Assembly (NCBI RefSeq): GCF_041320595.1
Contig: NZ_CP166625.1
Span: forward strand, 1,189,501-1,253,500
Length of the DNA stretch: 64,000 nucleotides
Direction: 5' to 3'
From: Pleomorphomonas sp. PLEO
GTDB lineage: Bacteria > Pseudomonadota > Alphaproteobacteria > Rhizobiales > Pleomorphomonadaceae
Of the stretch, positions 38,024-46,454 are shown piece after piece. The notes under the pieces are model-generated. The model saw only the letters and a list, made by a program, of their open reading frames with translations, was not told the DNA's origin and searched no databases. Made by a program: the position numbers and the translations under genes. Numbering within the stretch: the first letter of the stretch is position 1; every line of letters starts with the position of its first letter.

Positions 38024-38958
38024 TGCGGCCGCGCCGCCCGTCCGGCGATGCTGTCAAGGCTGACGCGGCCGATCGGCGCGCCAGCGGCATCGACCACCGG
38101 CGCGGCCTTGCGGCCAGACCAAAGCAGTGCGCCGAGGCCTTCGTAGAGGCTGGCGTCGGCGTTGAGTGGCGCGCCATCGGCTTCGCCCGGTTCGACCGCC
38201 GAGCCCACCGCGCCGAGCGTCAGGTAGTGGAACGGCCGATCGAGCGCGCCGATCAGGTCGTCGACGAAACCGTCGGCCGGGCGGGCGAGAATGTCGGCGG
38301 CCGGCGCGTATTGCTTCAGGCGGCCGCCATCCATGACGGCGATACGGTCGCCGAGGTGGACCGCCTCGGCCATGTCGTGGGTGACCAGCAGGATGGTGGT
38401 GCCAGTGCGGCGCTGGATGGCCTTGAGGTCGGTTTGCGCCTTGGCGCGGATGATCGGGTCGAGCGCGCCGAACGGTTCGTCCATCAGGAGCAGGGCGGGT
38501 TTGGCCGCCATCGCCCGGGCGACGCCGACGCGCTGCTGTTGACCGCCGGACAGTTCATGCGGATATCGGTTGGCGAACTGATCGTGATCGAGCTGGAACA
38601 GCTCCATCAACTCTTCGACCCGCGCTGCGACCTTTTTCCGATCCCAGCCGAGCAGCATCGGCACGGTGGCAATGTTGCGCGCGACGGTCCAGTGCGGGAA
38701 CAGGCCGTGGTTCTGGATGGCATAGCCGATGGAGCGACGAAGTTCGTAGGCCGGCAGCCCCGACACGTCACGTCCTTCGATGAAGACGCGGCCTTCGGTC
38801 GGCTCGATCAGCCGGTTGACCATGCGCAACAGCGTCGACTTGCCCGAGCCGGATGTGCCGACGATGACGGTGATGGTGCCGGACTCGATTACCATGTTGA
38901 CGTCGTTGACGACGGCGATGTCGCCATAGACCTTGGTGAGATGGCTGAGTTCGATCAT
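38020..38958 (-). CDS. Betaine-type ABC transporter ATP-binding protein (OpuCA/YehX-like)
   Basis: A 312-residue ATPase with Walker A GTSGSGKST, Q-loop, signature LSGGQQQRVGVARAM and Walker B LLLMDEPFGALD. A C-terminal extension of about 80 residues replaces the two full CBS domains of OpuCA/ProV (ending GRVSLDSIAGRAARP), so regulation by ionic strength is doubtful. It overlaps both permease genes by 4 bp, indicating translational coupling. Confidence 0.9.
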   Translation of the reverse strand: MIELSHLTKVYGDIAVVNDVNMVIESGTITVIVGTSGSGKSTLLRMVNRLIEPTEGRVFIEGRDVSGLPAYELRRSIGYAIQNHGLFPHWTVARNIATVPMLLGWDRKKVAARVEELMELFQLDHDQFANRYPHELSGGQQQRVGVARAMAAKPALLLMDEPFGALDPIIRAKAQTDLKAIQRRTGTTILLVTHDMAEAVHLGDRIAVMDGGRLKQYAPAADILARPADGFVDDLIGALDRPFHYLTLGAVGSAVEPGEADGAPLNADASLYEGLGALLWSGRKAAPVVDAAGAPIGRVSLDSIAGRAARPQ

Positions 38959-40139
38959 GCCTTGCCTCCGCCGGAAATCTCGATAACGGCGTCAAGCACG
39001 ACGGCGGCGGCGAAGGCCAACGCCACCGGTGGCAGTGCGCCGAGCAGGATGAGGTCGGTGGCCGTCTGGCCGAGCCCCTGGAACAGGAAAACGCCGAAGC
39101 CGCCGCCGCCGATCAGCGCCGCTATCGTGGCAAGGCCGATGTTCTGGACGAGGACGATGCGGATGCCGGTGAGAACTACCGGCAGGGCCAGCGGTATTTC
39201 CACCTGGAAGAGCCGCTGACGTTCGGTGAGACCCATGCCGCGCGCGGCGTCGACCACGGCGCGCGACACGCCGGAAAGGCCGACCACGGTGTTGGCGACC
39301 ATCGGCAGCAACGAATAGAGGAACAGTGCCAGGAAGGCCGGCGCCATGCCGATGCCGCGAATGCCGAGGGCATGCCCGCCCGGTATGTTGGCGGCGATCC
39401 AGCCGAGCGGAGCGATCAGGATGCCGAATAGCGCCATCGACGGGATGGTCTGGATGATGTTGAGGACGTTGATCAACGGGTCGCGGACGGCGCGAACCTG
39501 ATAGGCGAGGACGCCGAGTGGCAGGCCGACGGCGAGGGCGGCGGCGAGCGATCCGGCGGCAAGTATCAGGTGCGTGCCCGCTTCGCGCCAGAATACGTCG
39601 GCGCGGCTACGATATTCGGCCAGCAGTGACAGGTGGCTCCAGGCGCCCGAGGCGAGGAGGGCGGCAATCAGCCCCGCAGTGACGACGAGGGCAATGAGCC
39701 GGCTGACCGGACCGAGCTTCAGCCGCACCATGGCATCTGTGACCAGCATGGCGGTGGCAAACAGGGCGAGCCAGAAGCCGCTGGCCGGTGCGATGCGGGC
39801 GTAGGTGTCGCCCTCCGGCGTCAGATGGGCACCGGCGGCACCGGCTCCGAGAGCCAGGGCGGCGAGGGCCAACGCGCCCAGGGCGAGGCGGAACGTAGGC
39901 CAGCGGCTCGCCACGGCCGTCACCAGGGCGGCGACCAACACGACGGCGACCGACACGGCGACGAGCACAGGCAGCGCATCGAACAGTCTGAGCCCGTTTC
40001 CCGAGGCGATGCGGTTTGCCCGGAAGGTGACGAAAGGCAGCGCCAGTGACCCGGCGACGAGGATGGCGATGACGACGCCGAGACGGTCGACCCGCGGCGT
40101 GGCGGTCCCGTCCATTTCGGCGTCTGCGAGCGTCGTCAT
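38955..40139 (-). CDS. Betaine-type ABC transporter permease (YehY-like, long form)
   Basis: A 394-residue permease with about four extra N-terminal helices before the conserved permease domain, as in YehY. The contact loop reads VDAARGMGLTERQRLFQVEIPLALP. It is preceded by the binding-protein gene and overlaps the ATPase gene. The four-gene order (binding protein, long permease, ATPase, short permease) equals the YehZYXW-type osmoprotectant systems. Confidence 0.87.
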   Translation of the reverse strand: MTTLADAEMDGTATPRVDRLGVVIAILVAGSLALPFVTFRANRIASGNGLRLFDALPVLVAVSVAVVLVAALVTAVASRWPTFRLALGALALAALALGAGAAGAHLTPEGDTYARIAPASGFWLALFATAMLVTDAMVRLKLGPVSRLIALVVTAGLIAALLASGAWSHLSLLAEYRSRADVFWREAGTHLILAAGSLAAALAVGLPLGVLAYQVRAVRDPLINVLNIIQTIPSMALFGILIAPLGWIAANIPGGHALGIRGIGMAPAFLALFLYSLLPMVANTVVGLSGVSRAVVDAARGMGLTERQRLFQVEIPLALPVVLTGIRIVLVQNIGLATIAALIGGGGFGVFLFQGLGQTATDLILLGALPPVALAFAAAVVLDAVIEISGGGKA

Positions 40140-40196
40140 GGCAATCCTCGAAAAAGGGGAGAGCGGAGGGGCGAGGCTCCTCCGCCGGAGGTTTTG

Positions 40197-41105
40197 TTAC
40201 TTCAGGAAGCCCTTGGACTTCAGATAGTCCTCGGCGACCGCCTTGGCCGGCTCGCCGCCGATCTGGACGCGGGCGTTGAGGGTCTGCAGCGTCACGAGAT
40301 CGAGGCTCTCGAAGATCGGCTTCAGCGTGTCGGCGATCGCCGGGTTGGCCTTCAGCACCTCTTCGCGGACGATGGCGGTCGGCTGGTAGACCGGCTGCAC
40401 GGCCTTGTCGTCATTGAGTACCACGAGGCCGGACGGGGCGATGGCGCCGTCGGTGCCGTAGACCATGGCGGCGTTGGCACCATTGGTCTGGTCGGCCGCC
40501 GCCTTGATGGTGGCCGCCGTGTCACCGCCGGACAGCACGATCAACTGCTCGGGCGTCAGCTTGAAGCCATAGGTGGTCTGGAAGGATGGCAGCGCCGAGG
40601 CCGAATTGACGAACTCGGCCGAGCCGGCCAGCTTGACCTCGCCGCCCTTGGTCACCCAGGCGCCGAAGTCGCTGAGCGACTTGACGCCGGCCTTGTCGGC
40701 GACGTCCTTGCGCAGCGCGATAGCCCAGGTGTTGTTGGCCGGCGACGGCGTCAGCCAGACGATCTTGTTGGCGTCATAATCGAGCTTCTTGGCTTCCTCA
40801 AAGGCCTTGGCGGCATCCTTCCACAGCGGGTCGTCGGCCTTGTTGAAGAAGAAGGCGGCGTTGCCCGTGTACTCGGGATAAATGTCGATCTCGCCGGCCG
40901 TGATGGCCTTGCGCACCACCGGCGTGCCGCCGAGCTGGATGCGATCCTCGACCTCGATGCCGGAATTCTGAAGGGCAAGCAGAATAATATTGCCGATAAC
41001 GCCGCCTTCGGTGTCGATCTTCGAGGACACCACGACCTTTGCATCGGCTGTGCCGGCGAAAAAGCCGAGGGCAAGCGCGGCGGCAGCGTATTTCAAATGG
41101 GTCAT
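40197..41105 (-). CDS. Periplasmic binding protein, OpuAC/YehZ (OsmF) type
   Basis: A 302-residue binding protein with signal peptide (YAAAALALGFFAGTADA). The early motif SKIDTEGGVIGNIILLAL and the EIDIYPEYTGNAA block are hallmarks of the glycine betaine/choline-type OpuAC fold. The ATG at 41105 has GGAG upstream; the longer frame is rejected because its first 18 residues are polar. Ergothioneine importers (EgtU) belong to this fold family, so a trimethylammonium thio-histidine is a reasonable ligand given the operon. Confidence 0.85.
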   Translation of the reverse strand: MTHLKYAAAALALGFFAGTADAKVVVSSKIDTEGGVIGNIILLALQNSGIEVEDRIQLGGTPVVRKAITAGEIDIYPEYTGNAAFFFNKADDPLWKDAAKAFEEAKKLDYDANKIVWLTPSPANNTWAIALRKDVADKAGVKSLSDFGAWVTKGGEVKLAGSAEFVNSASALPSFQTTYGFKLTPEQLIVLSGGDTAATIKAAADQTNGANAAMVYGTDGAIAPSGLVVLNDDKAVQPVYQPTAIVREEVLKANPAIADTLKPIFESLDLVTLQTLNARVQIGGEPAKAVAEDYLKSKGFLK

Positions 41106-41183
41106 CACTGTTCTCCTGGCTGGTAGCGGGTAATCCCGTTCTATTTTTTCAGTCTTCACCGGCCATTGAGAGGCACGGCATTC

Positions 41184-42794
41184 TCAGGCGCTGTCGAAAA
41201 TAGCAAAAAAGCCGTCGAAATCTGGCAGTGGTGAAGTTTTCCCGAACTCGGCGATCCGCGCCGGGGAGGCCAGATCGGCGGCAATCGCTTCGATCTCCTG
41301 CGACAGTTGCCGATCACGATCATGCGGTGCGGCAAGGCGACGCACAGCGGTATAGACGCGGCCGGCAAGGCCTTCGGGGCGAAGACCGGCCACGTCGAGA
41401 GCGGCGGCGGCGATCAGCGCTTCGAGCGCCGCCAACAGGTCCAGCGCGTCGAGCGCGCGGGAAAGGTTTTCAACGGCGAGCGGCAGGAAGGTCGCCTCGT
41501 CTTCCAAACCATCGGCGACCACAACCGGTTCCGTCGATACCGGCATGGTGAGGTGGCGGACACGGGCGAACAGTTCGCCCGCCAGCTTCAGCACTGGACC
41601 AAAACCGGTCATCGTTGCGCCCGGCGCCACGAGGTTTACTGGCAGGTTCACGAGCCGGCCGTTGACGAGGAGGATGCAGCGGTTCATGGCATTGCGCGCC
41701 AGATGAGCGAGGGCCAGTGCCGCGCCTTCGATGGCGAGCGTCAGGTCGAGCGGCATCGATCCGCCCGAAGACAGAATGGTGCCGCCGATCAACACCGGGT
41801 TGTCGTCGTTGCGGGCCGTATCGGCAACAGCGACACGGCCGGCGGCTTCCACGGCATCGATCGCAGCGGCGAACACCTGCGGCATCATGCGCAAGCTCAG
41901 CGGGTCATGGATGCGATCGCCGGGTGGAATGGCCGATTCGGTTCGGGCGGTATCGAGCCAGCGACCGATTTCCGCCTGGCGAGGCGTGCCGAGAACGGTG
42001 GCGGCCAGCGCAGGCGCCGGCAGTGAGCCGGCTGCCGATGCCGCGGCAAGTCCCGTCGCCATCAAAGTGCGCAGCGTACCGGCGGCGCGACCGATGGCCG
42101 ACGCGGCGAGCGCCACGCCAGCCGCATTGGAGCTCAAGGCCGCGAGACTGTCCTTGACGCCGCATTCGTGGATCGTCAGGCCGGCCCTGGCGATGGCTTC
42201 GGAGGCCGGCAACCGGACACCGGCGAGCATCGCCTCGCCCTCTCCGGCAAGCGCTGCGCCCACCTGCCCCATCAAGCCAATGTCGCCGGTCCCAAGCGAG
42301 CCGATCGGCCGAAGCAGAGGGGTCAATCCGGCATTCAGCCAGGCAACCAGCTGACGGACGAGGCCGGGCGTCGAGCCGGTGTGGCCGGCGAGCATGGTGT
42401 TGGCGCGGATCGCCATGGCAAGGCGAGTGACCGTTACCGGCAGCGGCGTGCCGACGCCGAAGGAATGGGCGATGACGAGGTCGGCGTTGAAGCGGGCGAG
42501 ATCTTGCGGCGACGGCGTCCAGTCCTTCATGGCGCCAACGCCGGTGTTGGCACCGTAGACGATGGCGCCGGAAGCCAGGGCTTCCTCGAAGGCCGCCCGA
42601 GCGGCGGCGACGGCGGCCAGCGCCCCTTCGTCGATCACCACGGCGTCGGCCCCGGTCGACAGACGGCGTATCGCCGTGAAATGCAGCGGCTTGCCATCAA
42701 GCACCACGGCACCGACACCCGCTGCCACCGCTTCCAGCACGGCAAGGCCCGTCGATGTACCTTCGGGGATTTCGGAAGAAGACAATTCGGACAC
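41184..42794 (-). CDS. MIO-less histidine ammonia-lyase homologue, candidate ergothionase (trimethylamine lyase)
   Basis: A 536-residue member of the aromatic amino acid lyase family. The catalytic Tyr loop is kept (YGANTGVG, residues 80-87). The Ala-Ser-Gly triad that cyclizes into the MIO electrophile in histidine ammonia-lyase is Gly-Thr-Gly (168-170, in SLGTGDIG). Without MIO, deamination of histidine is unlikely; elimination of a better leaving group such as trimethylamine is plausible and matches the ergothionase branch. The GTG start at 42794 has AAAGG upstream; the frame extends further only by overlapping the divergent regulator. It is the first gene of the nine-gene operon. Confidence 0.78.
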   Translation of the reverse strand: MSELSSSEIPEGTSTGLAVLEAVAAGVGAVVLDGKPLHFTAIRRLSTGADAVVIDEGALAAVAAARAAFEEALASGAIVYGANTGVGAMKDWTPSPQDLARFNADLVIAHSFGVGTPLPVTVTRLAMAIRANTMLAGHTGSTPGLVRQLVAWLNAGLTPLLRPIGSLGTGDIGLMGQVGAALAGEGEAMLAGVRLPASEAIARAGLTIHECGVKDSLAALSSNAAGVALAASAIGRAAGTLRTLMATGLAAASAAGSLPAPALAATVLGTPRQAEIGRWLDTARTESAIPPGDRIHDPLSLRMMPQVFAAAIDAVEAAGRVAVADTARNDDNPVLIGGTILSSGGSMPLDLTLAIEGAALALAHLARNAMNRCILLVNGRLVNLPVNLVAPGATMTGFGPVLKLAGELFARVRHLTMPVSTEPVVVADGLEDEATFLPLAVENLSRALDALDLLAALEALIAAAALDVAGLRPEGLAGRVYTAVRRLAAPHDRDRQLSQEIEAIAADLASPARIAEFGKTSPLPDFDGFFAIFDSA

Positions 42795-42839
42795 GCTCGT
42801 TACCTTTCGCCGGCGAGGATAGGCCAAGGTTGCGAGGGC

Positions 42840-42851
42840 AGGGATATCCCT
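42840..42851. promoter_or_regulatory. Candidate operator between lyase operon and LysR-type gene
   Basis: A perfect 12-bp palindrome, AGGGATATCCCT, followed by TATATC, in the roughly 125-bp divergent intergenic region. LysR-type regulators often bind such dyads next to the controlled promoter and their own start. Confidence 0.5.
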
Positions 42852-42921
42852 ATATCTGAACAGCCTATGTCTGGCTTCTGGCGCTGCCTCGGACTTGGTC
42901 ACTCGCTCGGATCTGCCGCTT

Positions 42922-44094
42922 ATGGATACAGCAGCCCTCATCATTTGCGATAGCGTTTTGCGCATGGCATCGCTCAGAGGCGCGGCACGGGCACTCGAAC
43001 GACCGATTGGAAGTGTGGCGGCAGCCTTCCGACGGGTGGAGGCGGCGCTCGCCGTCGATCTAGCCTTCGCTGCCGGCTCCAGTCTGACCTTCACATTCGA
43101 AGCACGCCGCATCGGGACGGATCTCTCTCACATCGCTAGCCTCGCCATGAAGATCGCGCGCGGCGACGAACTGGAAGAGGGACGTCGGCTGGCCGCCGCT
43201 CGCCCGCTGTCTCTTCTGGCGCTTCAGCACCTCGTCGACACGCTCGACGCCGGCAGTATCCGCACGGCGGCTCGACGCCTCGGCATTGGCCAGCCGCAGT
43301 TGTCGCGCCAACTCGCCCACCTGGAAGACAAGCTCGGGACACGGCTGCTCGATCGGAGCGCCGAGGGATGCCGACCAACGGCGGACGGGGAAAGGGTGGC
43401 GGCGCTGGCGTCCGAACTCCTCGCGCGTTGGACCTTGCTCACCAGCACATCGGCGCGTGACTTCCGGCGACAGATCACCACGCTCCGGCTGGGCAGCATC
43501 GTGCCGCTCGGCCACGAGAGCCAGATCGCCCGCATGCTGGCCGACCTCGTCGCAGTCTGGCGGCAACCGGGGCGGCGCAGCCACCTGATGCTGAAGAGCT
43601 CGACGGCCGAGGAGCTGATCTCCGAACTGAAGGCGGGGCGGCTCGATTTCGTTCTCGTCGACATGGTGATCGCAAGCGACGATCTCCAGGGTATCGAGAT
43701 CGATCGCTCCCGCCTGGCTGTGGTCGGGCCGGTCGGCTTCCGGGAGCGTTGTCGTGATCCGGTGGAAGCTTTGCGCCGCGAGCCGGTGGCGGTACCCACC
43801 GCTCGGTCAGGTTTGCGCCGCGCCGTCCACGATCTGCTCGATGCCGGCGGCGAACGCAGTGACCAGACGCCCGCCAACTTCACCGAGATCGATTCGATCC
43901 CGGTGATCATCAACCTGGTGCGTGAGCATGGCTATCTCTCCGTGCTGCCCAAGGTCTCGGTTGATGGCGTCATCGGCGGCATCGAGGCGGTGGAACTGTC
44001 CGCCGCCTTCGACTTGCCCATCTGCCTTGCCTGGGTGAAGGCCCGCGACCTCGGACAGATCGCCGCTGAGATCATCCGGGATATAAGGAGCTGA
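42922..44094 (+). CDS. LysR-like regulator with two tandem helix-turn-helix domains
   Basis: A 390-residue regulator that differs from ordinary LysR proteins (about 300 residues). Residues 3-60 look like a degenerate LysR HTH (SLRGAARALERPIGSVAAAFRRVEA). Residues about 92-155 hold a second, canonical one (SIRTAARRLGIGQPQLSRQL with LGTRLLDRS). The C-terminal part is a LysR substrate-binding domain (LRLGSIVPLGHESQ onward). The start is uncertain: a TTG at 42895 or the ATG at 42922, which begins right at the first HTH. Divergent from the lyase operon, so it probably controls it. Confidence 0.75.
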   Translation: MDTAALIICDSVLRMASLRGAARALERPIGSVAAAFRRVEAALAVDLAFAAGSSLTFTFEARRIGTDLSHIASLAMKIARGDELEEGRRLAAARPLSLLALQHLVDTLDAGSIRTAARRLGIGQPQLSRQLAHLEDKLGTRLLDRSAEGCRPTADGERVAALASELLARWTLLTSTSARDFRRQITTLRLGSIVPLGHESQIARMLADLVAVWRQPGRRSHLMLKSSTAEELISELKAGRLDFVLVDMVIASDDLQGIEIDRSRLAVVGPVGFRERCRDPVEALRREPVAVPTARSGLRRAVHDLLDAGGERSDQTPANFTEIDSIPVIINLVREHGYLSVLPKVSVDGVIGGIEAVELSAAFDLPICLAWVKARDLGQIAAEIIRDIRS

Positions 44095-44100
44095 ACCTGC

Positions 44101-45141
44101 TCAGGCCGCGGATGTGTCCGTCGCATCGACCTCCGCCGCGTCGGCCTCCGCGTAATAGCGGCCGATGCGCTCGACCTCGCTCTTCGAGCCGAGGATCACG
44201 CTGGTGCGCTGGTGCAGCCGCTCGGGCATGATATCCAGGATTCGCTCGCGGCCGGTTGTGGCGAGGCCGCCGGCTTGCTCGATGATAAAAGCCATCGGGT
44301 TGGCCTCGTAAAGCAGGCGCAGATGTCCACCGCGCGGGGCATTCTCGCTATCCACCGGATACATGAAAACGCCGCCGCGCATCAGGATGCGATGCACTTC
44401 CGCCACCATGGAGGCGATCCAGCGGGTATTGAACCGCTTGCCGCGCGGCCCTTCCGGCCCCGCGACGCATTCGCGGACATAGCGGTGGATCGGCTCGGGC
44501 CAGTAACGCTCGCGCGAGGCGTTGATCGCATATTCGGCCGTATCGTCGGGGACGCGCATGTTCGGATGGGTGAGGACGAAGACGCCGATGTTGTGGTCGA
44601 GCGTGAAGCCGTTGACGCCGTGGCCGCTGGTCAACACCATCATGGTCGATGAGCCATAGATGGTGTAGCCGGCCGCCACCTGTTTCACGCCGGGCTGCAG
44701 GTAGCCTCGCTCGTCGGAGGGGTCGACGCCGTCGGGCAGGCGCAGGATGGAGAAAATGCTGCCGACCGCCACGTTGACGCCGATGTTGGACGAGCCATCG
44801 ATCGGGTCGAACAGCAGGAGATAACGGCCGTCGGAGCCGCGCGACATGTAGGCGTTATCGAGTTCCTCGGAGGCGACGCCGGCCCAGTTGCCGCTCTGGT
44901 CGATCATGTAAAGGAAGATGTCGTTGGCCAGAACGTCCAGTTCCTTCTGCTCTTCGCCCTGCACGTTGCGCGAGCCGGCGTAGCCCATGGTGCCGGCCAT
45001 GGCGCCGCGGTTCACCTCGTTGGAGATCGTTTTGCAGGTGGTGCAGATGTCGGTCATCAGCGCGGTGAAGATGCCACTGCCGCCAAGGCGGCGCTGCTCC
45101 TGCACCAGGAAGAGCGGCAGGGTAATGCGTCTATAGGTCAT
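44101..45141 (-). CDS. fbp: Fructose-1,6-bisphosphatase class 1
   Basis: The cytoplasmic gluconeogenic enzyme that hydrolyses fructose 1,6-bisphosphate to fructose 6-phosphate. In 346 residues it shows metal-binding SEELDN, LLLFDPIDGSSNIG and the later GGVFMYP and GHLRLLYEANPMAFIIEQAGG blocks of class I FBPase. Length is normal. It ends 6 bp from the convergent LysR-like gene. No Calvin-cycle genes adjoin, so gluconeogenesis is the likely role. Confidence 0.95.
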   Translation of the reverse strand: MTYRRITLPLFLVQEQRRLGGSGIFTALMTDICTTCKTISNEVNRGAMAGTMGYAGSRNVQGEEQKELDVLANDIFLYMIDQSGNWAGVASEELDNAYMSRGSDGRYLLLFDPIDGSSNIGVNVAVGSIFSILRLPDGVDPSDERGYLQPGVKQVAAGYTIYGSSTMMVLTSGHGVNGFTLDHNIGVFVLTHPNMRVPDDTAEYAINASRERYWPEPIHRYVRECVAGPEGPRGKRFNTRWIASMVAEVHRILMRGGVFMYPVDSENAPRGGHLRLLYEANPMAFIIEQAGGLATTGRERILDIMPERLHQRTSVILGSKSEVERIGRYYAEADAAEVDATDTSAA

Positions 45142-45515
45142 GGTCTCTCCTGTCGGCGGGAAAGGGCTGGTCGTCTCGGTGTATCGTTTTCAGGAACTGG
45201 ATGGGCTGAAAGAAGGCATCTGCTGTTGGTTTGTGCCTCAAATAAAATCATCCGAGCCAACCGTCTTTCGGCGGCGTTTCCTTAGTTGGTAAAGCTCATA
45301 GCCGAGATAATAGCCTCGCTATATTTCAGACCAAGCTATCCATTGGGCGAAATAGCCATGAAACAGGGTGATGCATGGCACATATACGAAAAATGGATGG
45401 CTCGTGCTTGTAACTGTCTTTAACTCATCCATAATGAGGAAATCGACGCAGGAACGACTTTCAAACGTCCGTTGGGACGCTATGCTTCCCCGGCATTCCA
45501 CTTTCGGAGCCGACC
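45142..45515. other. Intergenic region, partly AT-rich
   Basis: About 370 bp upstream of both fbp and the cyclodeaminase-family gene. Two short opposite frames of about 60 codons exist but lack ribosome binding sites and resemble nothing I know. Presumed promoter region only. Confidence 0.4.
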
Positions 45516-46454
45516 ATGCTCGTACTCGACGCCACCGCCACCGCGTCCGCCCTTGATTATCCGACGCTGATCGCCGGACTGCGGCGGATATTCGCCGCCG
45601 GCGTCACGGCGCCGCTTCGCCATGCTCACGGCCTGCCGCGGGCGGGTGAGCCGGATGCCACGTTGTTGATGATGCCGGCCTGGATGGGCGACGGCAGCCA
45701 CGGCGGTGTGAAGATCGTCAATGTCGTGCCGGGCAACGCCAAGCGCGGCCTGCCGGCGGTGACGGCGAGCTATCTGCTGTTCGATGAGACGACCGGCGCC
45801 CATGTGGCGCTGTTTGATGGCGCGGCACTGACCGGCCGGCGCACGGCGGCGGCCTCGGCGCTCGCCGCCTCCTATCTGGCGCGCAGCGATGCCCGCACGC
45901 TCCTAGTGGTCGGGGCGGGGCATGTCGGCTCGGAGATACCGGCCGCCTATCGCGCCGTGCTGCCGATCGACAAGGTTCTGGTGTGGAATCCGACGCCAGC
46001 GCGGGCCGAGCGGTTGGTCGCCAATCTCGGGAGACAGGGCATCGACGCGGAAGCACGGACCGATCTCGAAGCGGCGGTTGGCGAGGCGGATATCATCTCC
46101 TGCGCCACGCTTTCGACAGCGCCACTGATCAAGGGCGACTGGCTGAAACCCGGCCAGCATCTCGATCTGGTCGGTTCGTTCACGCCTGAGATGCGCGAAG
46201 CGGACGATCAGGCGCTGGCGCGCGGCCGGGTGTTTGTCGACGGGCCGGCGGCGGTGATCGAATCGGGCGATATCAAGGGGGCGATGGCGTCGGGGGCGCT
46301 GAAGGAAATCGCCGGCACGCTCTATGATCTTTGCGGCGACCGGGTCGAAGGGCGTCGTTCAGCGGCCGATATAACGGTGTTCAAGTCGGTCGGCCTCGCC
46401 GTCGAGGATCTCGCCGCCGCTCGTGTCGCTCTGGCGGCGCGGCGGCAGGATTGA
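45516..46454 (+). CDS. Ornithine cyclodeaminase / mu-crystallin family protein
   Basis: A 312-residue NAD(P)-dependent enzyme of the OCD/mu-crystallin family. The N-terminal substrate domain contains GGVKIVNVVPGNAKRGLP, and the Rossmann motif is LLVVGAGHVGSE around residue 130, followed by AALTGRRTAAASALA-type contacts upstream. Members include ornithine cyclodeaminase and delta-1-pyrroline-2-carboxylate reductase; the latter activity is common in proteobacteria, but substrate cannot be assigned. GGAG precedes the ATG. The last 96 bp overlap the end of the opposite-strand gene. Confidence 0.85.
   Translation: MLVLDATATASALDYPTLIAGLRRIFAAGVTAPLRHAHGLPRAGEPDATLLMMPAWMGDGSHGGVKIVNVVPGNAKRGLPAVTASYLLFDETTGAHVALFDGAALTGRRTAAASALAASYLARSDARTLLVVGAGHVGSEIPAAYRAVLPIDKVLVWNPTPARAERLVANLGRQGIDAEARTDLEAAVGEADIISCATLSTAPLIKGDWLKPGQHLDLVGSFTPEMREADDQALARGRVFVDGPAAVIESGDIKGAMASGALKEIAGTLYDLCGDRVEGRRSAADITVFKSVGLAVEDLAAARVALAARRQD

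Noticed and set aside
31869-42794. Plain labels hutH and hutU for the lyase and hydratase
   Set aside because: The missing MIO triad, the changed urocanase active-site blocks, the absence of hutI/hutG and the presence of DUF917, hydantoinase and carbamoylase genes make canonical histidine degradation unlikely, so no hut symbols were assigned.
45319-45556. Two opposed frames of about 60 codons upstream of the cyclodeaminase-family gene
   Set aside because: No ribosome binding sites, no recognizable family, and they lie in a promoter-like AT-rich spacer.
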